DNA from: Liolophura sinensis
Lineage: Eukaryota > Mollusca > Polyplacophora > Chitonida > Chitonidae
Assembly (NCBI RefSeq): GCF_032854445.1
Contig: NC_088300.1
Span: forward strand, 59,370,984-59,434,983
DNA: 64,000 bases
Direction: 5' to 3'
The position numbers and the translations under genes are program-made. The notes below the pieces were generated by a model. The model was not told where the DNA came from and searched no databases. It saw only the letters and a program-made list of their open reading frames with translations. Position 1 is the stretch's first letter. Each line of letters starts with the position of its first letter. Positions 37,314 to 48,423 of this stretch are shown here, piece after piece.

Positions 37314-39674
37314 ATGTCGACGTCTACGCTGCGACGACGACAGACTGAGGCTGAGAAGAATGTTGTTCGTCTGCAGAACATCATGCCGGACAGGTTCATC
37401 TCTATTTGCCGTATGCACCTGTCCTTTATCCTTGATCTGGATGGTGATGGGCTGGAGGAATTACTGAGTGATTCTTACAAGGACAAGAAAAAGCCCTTTA
37501 CACCATTCTCTAAAAAGAAAGGTACAAATGTATGTTTTTTCTCATATTTTAGTTATTTATTTCTTTGATTGGCCTGGAACTATTTCGGAAACCATGTCCA
37601 AGATTTGATCACAGGCCATATTACAGTTCAGCTACACGTGTGGAACATTTTGTTTACTTATTCAATTGGTGTTTTACGCTCTACTCAAGAATATTTTACT
37701 TATACGACGGCCGCTAGCATTATGGTGGGAGGAAACTGAGCAGAGCCCATGAGAAACCCACAACCATCTGCAGGCTGATGGAAGATGTGGTTTTTTTTGC
37801 TTTTGAGCTGCATTTCAGTCCAAAGATTTTATTTATCTATTTTTTTCTTTTTGATGTTCTGACAAGAAAGAAATAATTGATTGGAGCACAAAAAATGTTG
37901 CCAGCCAGTATTTATATGTTGATGTGTGAACTGACTTGTACTTTGTAGGACCAGAGAAGTGTGTGTTGTTTGGATCCCCTTTAACACAGGACAATATGGC
38001 TCAGATTTATCAGCTGATCGAGTTTCTTGGAAGAGCAACAAGTATGTATATCAATCAATTTGTCTTTCATAGTTAGTGAAATTTTCAGATTACCTTTATA
38101 TGTACCAAAACAATCAGATTGAACACATTCAGTTTGTTGAAATCATTAATGAAATTACAATTTACTGAAAACCACTGTAATCGTGTCAAACAAAAGCTCT
38201 TGAATCAGTGAATGAAGGATATGACTTGAACTTTAAGGTTTGGAGACAGAAGGCCTGTTCAGGAAGTCAGGTAATATTGGTCGTCAGAAAGTATTGAAAG
38301 AAAGGCTGAACAACTGTGAAGACCTGGAATTGGACAGTGGAGACTTTTCTCCTCACGACTGTGCCACTGTTCTCAAGACATACCTGGGGGAATTACCAGA
38401 GCCTCTTGTCACAGACAAACACTACCTGGCTCACTGTCAGGTCACAGGTAATACTCACTTTCAATTTCATATCATTCGTTTCAGATATGAATTTATCATT
38501 CTGAAATTTACTATGTAGCCTACGTTAACTTGTGGGGTTCTATGGCTGGTGCAAGCAAACTCGAAAGTCAGAGCTTAGTTATTATATAATAGCGAAGTCA
38601 TAGCCTGAAATCCATTCTCTTTTGGCTGAAAACTTAATTTAATTAATTTATATCACATAATTAGCTGTATTGATTTGGTAAACAAACATGTTTATCTGCT
38701 TATATTAAAACAGGTAAGAAGGTGCCTTATCTATTCAGTCAGTATTATACAAGGTTAGGCCTGTCTAACACTGTTTCAAAAATTGTTGACCAGTGAGGTT
38801 CTGAAGGGTCATTACAGGCAAATGCACCAACCCACAAACAGGAGTAAATTAGACCATCAGTGTACAGTTAGAATAGAAATCATCTTCAGTTGGGTGTCTG
38901 TGTCAGTAAAATAATACATTATATTAGAGGTTCTTCCGTAACTGGGTTTTCAGAATTGGTGAGAGAAAACATGACTAGCCGTGAAACGTCACGAGCCAAG
39001 AAGAAACAGCTCAAGGCTCTTCAGTTGTTAGTATTGCTTCTGCCCAGAGAGAATGCGTTGTTGTTGGAATGCCTGTTGGACCTACTACATAAGGTGTCTG
39101 TTGTGGAGAAGAATATGATGAACCCCAAGTCTCTGGGGACGGTGTTTGCACCTCACCTTATCTGCCCGAGAAAGGTAACAGTTTCAGCTGAATGGAACCA
39201 GAGTATTTCAATTTGAGGACAATTTACACATTTATTATGCTGTCAGTATAAAGGTACAGCTGTATGTCAGATGAGAATACAAAACTGATATGATAGCCAG
39301 CTTTTATTTTACATAGTGGTTTGCATTGGAGACAACAGGCACTTGACCATTGAGTTGGTGTGCCTGAATCCAACCTATGCTTCCTCTGCTTCAGCTGTAG
39401 CAGAGGCTTGTCAGGTACAGATATCTGGCAAAGGAGGGTTGTTTTTTGCCCAGCAGACAGCCAGATTTCCTTCTGTATTAGATTTCAACACCAATCAAAC
39501 CAAATGACTGAGACAAATTTTTTTAGGATGTCTGAAGTATCTGTTGTTATGTTGGTGTAATCTCTTTAACTCATTTTCATCCTCCAGTTGTCACCAGTAG
39601 AACTCCATGCTGTGTCCTCCTTGACAGCAGATTGTGTGTCATTCATGATTCAACATGCTCATGAGCTATTCAAG
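37314..39674 (+). CDS. ARHGAP19: ARHGAP19 exons 1-5: N-terminus and RhoGAP domain
   Basis: Exons are 37314-37521, 37949-38041, 38238-38447, 38954-39174 and 39588-39674. Splice phases at their ends are 1, 1, 1, 0 and 0, all GT-AG. Exon 3 carries the arginine finger and ATVLKTYLGELPEPLVT. Exon 4 carries ALQLLVLLLPRENALLLECL and SLGTVFAPHLICP. Exon 5 has ADCVSFMIQHAHELFK, matching the family's 'MAFMIKHSQKLFK'. Confidence 0.95.
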
Positions 39675-42600
39675 GTAAGCTCTGAAAAGATTATACTTCT
39701 TTATCCTGCTCAAAAGCTTAAAAGTAATGCAGTTAATTACATGTACTGTACATGGTCATCTCTGATTTGTTTTAAGTCTTTTACATGTCTGAAAACATTA
39801 CGTTAGTGTTAGACCATGTGTTTATTTCTTTTACCCTTTAGCCAATGTATACATATAGCTGACAAGTTTCGTCACAGGAATGCACATTTGTATATCTGTA
39901 TGTTGTTTATGTTAGTTGCAAACCAAGACAACATAAAAGATTGAAATATTGTACCATGGCATTGTTACAAGTACCATTATTGTTGTCAAAGGCTGCACTC
40001 ACCGTTTGTGGAGCCTTGGTGACTATAAGCGGGCTATAGCACTCATGAGGCTTTTTGCTCAGTCTTGAATTCCGTGAAAACCACTTGTGTTTCACCAATA
40101 TAGAGTCAAAGTGTGTACATTTGTCACGTGGCAAAGTTCAGCAGCAACTTATGGGTGGTATGTCCAAGGCACTCAGGTTTCTTCGACCTTTAAAAGCAGA
40201 CCGTCATGAGAGAATGGCAAAATATGTTGATTATAATGTTAAACAACAATCAGTCCAGTATTATCAAAGGTCCTTTTTGACATATTAACTTTGTTTGCTT
40301 TACCAAGGTTTTAACAGGGTTTATGTGTGTATTTAGATCCCGCGGGAGGTGGCCATGGACGTGGGGAACTTCTGGAAGGAGATGGAGGATCCGAACAGGA
40401 GAGCTATGTGTCAGCTGGAGGACTTGTCTGTCCTGATGAGTGCTTCTAAAAGGGTGAGGAGAGCACTATACACAGCATGTAGCACAAGGATCGTGGCATG
40501 CTCAGCATTATCAAGTAAACTTGAAATACCCAATGCATGTGAATCTAGTTATTTACACACAGGTAATTTTAAGTTTCAGTTCCAGTGGATTGGCAACAGT
40601 TTAGAATCAGGAAGTGTGTCAGGTACATGATAGGGTTTTTTTCTCCAAGTTCTAGTACTAATAAACCAGATTCCTTTAAATGATATATTCTCCATGAAAG
40701 CATGAAATCAGAAACAAATAAATGAATATACATTATGGTTGATGGGACTTTCCATTTACATGTGGTATTTTTATGTCTTCATATGACCTCTTATTTCTCT
40801 TAAATTTTCTGTGTTACACCTCATGATTTTGTAATGTGGATATCTTTCTGTTAGCAGAAGATGGAGACAAGTTGTATTAAAAGGGACTCTAATGAGGTGA
40901 TAAACACCATTGTGAGTTTTGCGGATCGTGAGAAGACACAGGAGGCGGAATCATCGATGGACACCCAGGTCGCACTGGCTCAGCTCTATGCTCATGTACA
41001 GTCCATGCCTGAGTCAGCCAGGAAACGAAAACTTCTTAAACAGGTTAGTTTCATTGTGATTAAAGTGTAATCAGGCGGTCAAAAATTGTAACCTTTCTTT
41101 ATCTTACTTGTATAGTAATAGTTATAGAAGTGAAAATGTGACTACAAACTTTGATGAATTTTGGATGGCTTTCTTTAGTACTTAGTAGCTTATGGAAGTG
41201 TTCGCACAACCAAATGCACAATAAGAAGCTTGAAAGTAATCAACATCCATGCTATAAATGATCATCACACATAATTGAGAGGTTTACATGAATAGTGGTT
41301 GTCAAGTGTTCAATGAGCAGTACTTAACACAGACTGTTTCTCACTGTTTCAGTTCAACCGGGCAAACAGGGTTGGTCTTCCATCAGGAAAACATAACCGC
41401 AGTAAATCATTTGGAGATGCCTTAAAGGTTTGTTTGTATTGTATTCTTTTTTTTTCTTTTTTTTCATTTTAACAGTGTCCACCAGATACATTTATACATG
41501 CATATATATGTATTTCATTGAGCAGGCCAATATCTAGTCCTTAGGAGGTAGATTTTTTGGGATCAGTGTATGTACTGCAGCTCTTTCTCAAGATTTGCCT
41601 ACTTCGGATATGGGAGATAAATGGTTTTGCAAATGTGAATAGCATATTATTAAAGTCAGGTTCGTTTGTCTTTTTGTATGGCTCCTTGCAGAAGCATCTT
41701 CCTGGTATGTCAAAACACAAGAGGGGGAACTCAAACCATGACACAGTCTTTTCTGGCTCAACAGAGTGGTACTCTACAGAGGTAAGTAATAATAAGTGCT
41801 AGATCTAGAAAAAGGCACTACCTAGTAGTCAAATGAATGCTTTCATGTTATGCAGCACCCAAGTGGGGCCTCCATGGCCGAGGTGACAGGCACGCCAGCT
41901 CAACACAATGACCCAGGAGTCTCTCACCAATGCGGTTTTTGTCCTGCTGATGTTGGCTTCCTCTGTGTCCCTACGTGGGAAGATCTTTCACCAATCTGCG
42001 GATGGTGGTGGGTTTCCCCTCCTGGGCTTTGCGCGGTTTCCTGCCACGATAATGCTGGATGTCATTGTATAAGTGAAATATTCTTGAGTACAGTGTAAAA
42101 CATCAATCAAATAAATAAATAGATATGCAGCACTGAAAAACTTTAGAAAAGGAGATTGTATTTTTCTATAGATATGCTTTTTTCTATCCATACAGGGTAT
42201 AAACGTAGATGCTCTGGACAGTGCGGATGAGTCTCTATTTGGTACTCCAGTAGTACGACAGAGGACCTTCTCTGATAGTGAAACGTCACAGTCTTCCCCA
42301 CACATCCCTTCCCCTGTCACAAGGCTACGCTTTGAGAGTAATGGCAGGCCCAAATCTGTGAGTATTCCATTGCACATGTATTTTTCCTTCGCCATAAGAT
42401 ATGATTGAATTTTCGAAAATGGAAAATATCTATTTTGTTTGTTTCTCTCATCCTCAAATTCTCACCATAACTAGTGGTACAGAGGAAAGTGCTCTGCTGG
42501 AAACAGCTTATGTATAATCAGATATCACTAGTCTCTTGTGATGCTACAGTATTTCTGATATTGGCAACTACTATTGACAAAATGGTTGACTTATGACAGA

Positions 42601-45600
42601 ATTTTCCTTCTCAGTGTGCAGTTCTAACAGGAGTTTATAACAGTAAAGAGTATATAAATTTCAGAGAAATTAAACCAGAGTGATAACTGTTTGCCAGTTT
42701 CATTATTGAATGGAGTTATGATTGAATGTAATGTAATGCAAACCAAACTGATCATTTGAGAGAGCAATGGGCCAATGGCTTTCTATTTGTATTGACATTA
42801 GAAGTGAGAATCTGGCTCAGCCGACTGCCTTTAATAACTTCTTGTGCAGAATACTCTTTTGTGCACCAGGCTTTTATATGCTGCACAACACATTAACAGC
42901 CTAGAGGGCCATGGGCTGTGCAAGTGTCATTCACTTTTGCTATCATACCTCAGACTTAAAACTGGCAGCGTGGGTACTTCGACACATGCTGCTTATCATG
43001 TTGGGAATAGACCAACATCTGGCCTAATGTTATAGGTTTAGCCGGAGGGGTGTTTCAGTGTTTTTGAGACACCCTATTAGGACAAAATTAACATGGGAGG
43101 CATAGGGAAAGTAGGTGAAAATTGGAAATGAGACCTGATTTCAAATTTTGGCTAAATTCATGAATGTTATTAATGTTATGGATCAGTGGGTCACAGTATA
43201 TAGTGTCTTTGTCATGATGTTCCAGTGAGGCTGAATGTTGAATATGTCAACGCAGGAACTAGCCAGTTATAAGAGGACACCAACGTCATAGGACTGAAAA
43301 ATCATTGAGAGCAACATTAAATCTCAAGTAAAAACGCCCCAGTGATAATTTGTTTGGAAAGTGGTTCTTGAACACTTGGATTTTGCAATTCATAGGCCAC
43401 ACTGACAACCTTTACATATATCCTCTTGCCACGTTCTTTTTATCTGCCATGCAAACCCCACTTGCAGCACCAGTTGTAACAAGCAACCCACTTGGAGTTT
43501 AACCTGTGACCTTTGTAACCGTAACCTGTAAAAGATAGGCCTTTTTTGATCCAAGAACTCAATACACAATAATGCTGTAACACCAAAACTTAAAGCACAC
43601 TGATAAAGAATAAACTGTAACCATTTATTTTGCTATACATGTAGATATGATTGTTCTAGTTTGATAAGGACTGCTTCCCTGTTTCAGCCAAGGACCCCTG
43701 CAACTCCGCGGGTTCACATTGTTGACATGAGCCTCACCCCCTATAACAGGTCGATGCGGAAACGCAGGAGCAGTGAATCTCTAGACGAAGAGATAATTCT
43801 GCCTTCAAAAGAAAAGAGAACTCCAAACACGCTGGGGACCCCTAAAACTCCCAATACTCCTGCTCAGAACACACCTAAAGCTCAGAACCGAGGGACGAGC
43901 ACGCCAGAACAGCTGCCCTCATCAGAGAACGAGATCAACTATATCAGTCAACAGGCTCCGAGTAAACGCACCCTCCCCACCACCCCGAATTACTCCATCA
44001 AGGGGCGACCTGTGGCATTGGTCTCCCCCATCACCAAGTCTGTCATCAAGGCCTCCAGGAGCACCAGGGTGAGTTACTAGCATAGCTTCACTGTTTCATT
44101 ACCCTGATTCTCTTTAATTTTAAGACACTGTGGATTAATTTTTGACGACAAAAATGTGTTTAGGAGAAAAAGATTCATATTCATTTCGTGGACAAAAGCT
44201 ATGTGGAATATAATTATGCACATCAGATTTTAAAATTGTTTTGAGTCTCACACATGTTCTCAGCATGCAACAGATGTACTCATGCGTGCAGTGGGTCGTG
44301 AGTTGAGTTGCTAATAACATCGTCAAGAATGGCTTTACCTCATTTTGAATGTTTGTGTTTATTTATTTTTTTTTAACTTTTATTCAGTAACTTAAAATGC
44401 AACCATGCTTCAGATTTGCACTTTAACAAACAGTTAGGCATGCATAGTTTTACATTTTATGTTTTTCTTAAAGCAACTTGCTAGTGAGTCCTGGAGTGAG
44501 AAATACATTTGACAAATAGAAGCAGAAATATGATTACACACAGTTTCATTTAGACTTCAAGACATAAGTTTCTAAGTTTGCCTGCCTTCTGGTTTAATAG
44601 AGAGCACCTGGTGTGAGACTTGCCAAACGTCACATGATCTGATTCAGCAATCAGTCCTTGTTTCCCCACAGGTTAGGCTTTTTAGTTTGGGTTATTTGGT
44701 TGGCAACGTTTGGTTTTGTTTGCTTCTTTATTGCATATTGCTTGTTTTTGTTTACTTTGGAAGGCATTAAAATAATGTATTTCAAGATTTTTTTTTAACA
44801 AAGCAATAACAGACTTATTATCTACAATTTATTCAAAATTTGTGCATGAGATAATTGACCACCCTTCTATATTTGATGACACAATTTGTTACATCACCTG
44901 TATTCATTTGCGTATGAGTACAGAGGATATTTATTCCCATCTCAGGCAGCAAAGCTACACTGAGTGACATATTCACACTTAACCAATGATGTCTACATGC
45001 ATGATTGAATTACTAACTTCGGATGAAACATTACATGTATTTTTGTGGAGTAGAGGCAGTATATGTTGACGCTGAATAGAGCATAAATTTCCATCTTTAC
45101 TGTGTGTTCAACAGAGCCATCATGCAAAGTTTAGTTGGAGAGCAAGGCTCTTTATTGCCTTTGCCAGGTGTCTTATAATGATATCTTGTCTGGTCACAAA
45201 ATAACCATGAGAGATGATACATGTACTTAAATCTAGAGCAAATCTAAAACAAGAATGTACTCATGACAGATAGTAACTGACTGCAAAACAGTGAAACTAC
45301 TGGTACTAGGATAATTTACATACATACAGGATGATCCAACTTGTGACTGAGATTCAACCATCAAACAATATAACATTTATTTTACCTGATTGGCAAAAAT
45401 TTGAATTCTGTGCAATTTGCGTGCTTGCAACCTTAGTAAGTTTCTCTCTCTGACTTTGTCTTTACTAACATCTTTTTATGATAGCTTTTATCAGCTGTCA
45501 TTTGTCTTGATCATTATATAGTAGATAGTAATGAACACTTGTATTTATAAAGATATTTCAAGCAAAATAAATCTCACTATATCTTGTTCTTGATTGGTTC

Positions 45601-45873
45601 TCGACACATACTGAAACAGATGCATACTCTTCAGATAATTCTCACCAGGATATGGCTGAAATATTGCCAGTGCTATCTTAAACCTCCAGTTACTCATTCA
45701 GATAGTTCTGGTTAGATGTTGTGAAGCTGCAGGTGTGATGTAAGTATACCCCACATTTCATGTTATCACTTTTATGTGCTTTTTACTTTCAGAGAGCTGC
45801 AATGACTCCACGTTCCAGAGCTCCCATGGCTTTACTGCAATACTCACCAATAACACTAGAGAGCTCCATCTGA
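37314..45873 (+). CDS. ARHGAP19: Rho GTPase-activating protein 19
   Basis: Twelve coding exons give a complete 636-residue protein, longer than the roughly 490-residue human protein. ARHGAP19 stimulates GTP hydrolysis by RhoA-type GTPases and is tied to mitosis and cytokinesis in vertebrates. The family block CVLFGSPLTQDNMAQIYQLI leads into the RhoGAP domain (about residues 75-280). The arginine finger is Arg109 in TEGLFRKSG, and GELPEPLVT and FAPHLICPRK follow. Exon phases chain without error. The ATG at 37314 is chosen because the following residues align with the family's N-terminal helix. The C-terminal third is low-complexity and rich in Ser/Thr-Pro. Confidence 0.95.
37660..37781 (-). 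mobile_element. Truncated SINE copy (3' half)
   Basis: The tail and body match the family on the minus strand (GAGTAGAGCGTAAAACACC; CCTCCCACCATAATGC) and it breaks off before the head. It lies in ARHGAP19 intron 1. Confidence 0.85.
40337..45873 (+). CDS. ARHGAP19: ARHGAP19 exons 6-12: C-terminal region
   Basis: Exons are 40337-40453, 40858-41043, 41353-41427, 41692-41781, 42196-42357, 43688-44068 and 45793-45873 (stop TGA). All these introns are phase 0. AQLYAHVQSMPESARKRKLL in exon 7 matches the family's 'FQHVHDMPESAKKKQLI', and FNRANRVGLPSGK with HNRSKSFGDALK follow. Exon 11 is rich in TP sites (NTLGTPKTPNTPAQNTPK), suiting proline-directed kinases. Exon 12 encodes RAAMTPRSRAPMALLQYSP and a short Ser-rich end. 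Confidence 0.93.
41867..42121 (+). mobile_element. tRNA-derived SINE in plus orientation, near full length
   Basis: It begins GGGGCCTCCATGGCCGAGGT, a decayed A box, and proceeds through GCGGTTTTTGTCCTGCTGAT in place of a good B box. The body has GGTTTCCTGCCACGATAATG and the tail GAAATATTCTTGAGTACAGT followed by AATCAAATAAATAAAT. It sits in the ARHGAP19 intron between exons 9 and 10, about 75 bases before the exon 10 acceptor. Confidence 0.88.
43258..43332 (+). mobile_element. 3' end fragment of the second repeat family
   Basis: 'GTCATAGGACTGAAAAATCA' and 'CATTAAATCTCAAG' match the end of the 34.74-35.06 kb element (GTCATATGACTGAAAAATTA; CGTTAAACCCCAAG). The rest is not preserved. It lies in the long ARHGAP19 intron between exons 10 and 11. 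Confidence 0.5.
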
Positions 45874-46543
45874 GCTGTTTTCTCCCTCGTGAAGTATAAG
45901 CTCTAACAATGAACTGTTGGCAATACGGTACATGTATATTAAAACAAGTATGTATTTATTATAACTTGATTTCTCACCTTAAGCACATCTAAATTATGTT
46001 CTTCTGTTTTGTTTCAGCAGATGATGCTAATAGTATCAGTAACGTCAGAACTGAAGTCGAACATTTCAGTTACTTGTACACTGTAGACTGGTTAATGACA
46101 TTTGTAAGGCTCATCTGACCACTCAAGTCAAGATTTGGAAATTAAATTTAATTAAATTGAAAATTACAGAATGTGATTTATACACACACAACACAACAAA
46201 AAAATGCCACTTGAAGAAACCTCTCGTTTTATCTGTGGACCACCTTTTGTATGGAGGTTGGTCTGCTTTGTTACCTACTAGATTACCTCTGTTAACAGGT
46301 CATTGTGTGGTTTTAATTTTTATTTCTTTATGTTCACAGTGTAGTTCACTTGGCATTTATGTATGGATTTGAATCCAGTACATTACATTTACATTGTAAA
46401 TTGGAAATTGTGTATGTACATTTAGAAGGAATGTCATATATTTCACCTGTTTTTCAAGTACATACATGTACAAGTACTATGTAGGGATTTTATGATTGTA
46501 TTTACTTAGTCTTTAGTAGCTATTTTACACTGAGTATTATTCA

Positions 46544-46549
46544 AATAAA
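46544..46549 (+). terminator. Candidate proximal poly(A) signal of ARHGAP19
   Basis: AATAAA about 670 bases after the stop codon on the same strand, in AT-rich sequence. A distal site at 48418 may be used as well. Confidence 0.35.
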
Positions 46550-48417
46550 TATCACAAAATTTTATCACCATCAGAGGAAGTTCGCCATTTGTCTGGTAAC
46601 AGTTGAGTCTGGCTATATTTTATGTTAAATGCATGTACTGTTGGTATCATAATGTTATTTTAGAGAGCTCCATTTGGGCTGTCTATTTTATCTCTGCATG
46701 AATACATTTTTAGAACTGCATGTATATAGTATTACATTTTCTCCAATATTTTTTGTAAATATAGCTATTGTAAATACTACTAAGGTTCCTTTCTGCGCTA
46801 CTTTGGGGTGCCCCTCGCCAGAAAGTCAGTGGTCCGGAAAAAAAAGGGAAGAACTTTTACAAGGTAATACCTACAGTTAAGGCATCTTTTTTGTTTATTT
46901 CCTTTATGTTTTATATACAGCTTGTAAAACTTTACACTAGTTTGTCAAGTGTGTGACAAAATCTGGTGAAATGGGGTGGATCTCTGCAGGCTTTGCCTGT
47001 ATTACCCTTAACAAAAAAAAAGAGACAAATTAGACTGTTTTGTGGAAGGGGCCCTAGTTTGACACTCTATTGACTGACAGTAAGGTCTTGTCCTTTATGC
47101 AGGGAAACTAAGGGAAACCTGAGATAATCATAATGAAGTTTCTTCCCCAGGTGCAGGAATGTATTGAACTGATAACAGTATTCAGATGCCAAATCTTATA
47201 CTCAGATAACTGTTTCTCTCTGAGGAAGCCATTTTGACCCTAACCACGTAATTGTAGGCAGAATAGAAATTAGAGTTAGTTACTCCATCTTCACTCAAAA
47301 GATATCTGGTTCTGGTTGTCAGCAGGAACAAAATGTCCTGTTTCCAAGTATTTAGTATATATTAGGCTTTAGCATATGTCTGAAGCATGAAGCGTGTAGT
47401 TTTGAAAGGCCTGTGACTACTAGTACCCACAAGTGTTGGTTGTCATGGAATTGGTGTATGCTGCCGACAGGCTTGTACATGTATGTAAAAATATCCTCCT
47501 GTGCCACCTTTAATTTTGTAAGTTAATCCAATGCCCTTAAAGGAATGCACTTCTGATTAGGCTAGGCCTAATTACACAGCCAAACATTTTCCACAATAAT
47601 GAATAGTGCCTTTAGTGCTGAACACCTTAGCATACTGATCTCTTCTACGTTTTTGTCTTGTAAGCACTCCCATATTGTGCGTGCGATCATATAGTTGGAT
47701 ATAATGAGCTTGTAATGAATCGGTTTTCATTATTTTCTCAGCAGGATAGATGGCATGTACTTAGGATCAACTTCATTCAGCCAAACATATGTGAACTTTT
47801 GATGGTCTTGTACTGCAAGTGTGGCTTGAACATCCATGTATTTTTCAGCATGTTGCTTCAGGGCACAGCCTCATGTTGACATGCAGATTTTATTTATAAC
47901 CTGTCCAATGCAATGAATTGATCCCAGTGATGGAAAAACTGTAACCATGTGACATGTACATTGCTGAGTATGTATCATACAATGACACTTTCTACTTGCT
48001 TAAGCCCGATTATCTGAATAATGGATATATGTAATATTTACAAGAAGTGACACCAACTCTACCAACAGGGATAGCTGAGACTGGGACCAGAATAAATGTA
48101 TTATCTTTCGTCAGAAAAGTTGACCAAAGCCATTCTGTGTATTCAGTTTATAGTATTTTGCCCTGTACCAGGGTTTTACACTTTGGTTCTCAACTTAGTA
48201 CAGGAATATGCATTCCATTTACAGTTTATTTATCAAAATATTTTATCGGTTTTTCCCAGTGTCGTTTATGTCGACATTATTGCCAGTTGTACAGATTATT
48301 TCTTTCTCATTCCTTTCCTCTATCAGTCTTGAAAGTTTGCTTTCATCTACACACCTGTAAATTAGCCTTCTGTTAGAATAGCATGTGAATGTTGCATGTA
48401 TTGTTACTTTTATGTAT

Positions 48418-48423
48418 AATAAA
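48418..48423 (+). terminator. Candidate distal poly(A) signal of ARHGAP19
   Basis: AATAAAGTCTTTT lies about 2.5 kb after the ARHGAP19 stop, followed within 30 bases by T-rich sequence (GCTTCTTGTTTAC) typical of a cleavage context. Confidence 0.4.

Noticed and set aside
41988-42395. 135-codon minus-strand ORF
   Set aside because: It covers a SINE and the antisense of ARHGAP19 exon 10.
48047-48376. 109-codon plus-strand ORF
   Set aside because: It lies in the likely ARHGAP19 3' UTR, competes with an ORF in a second frame and shows no protein-like pattern.
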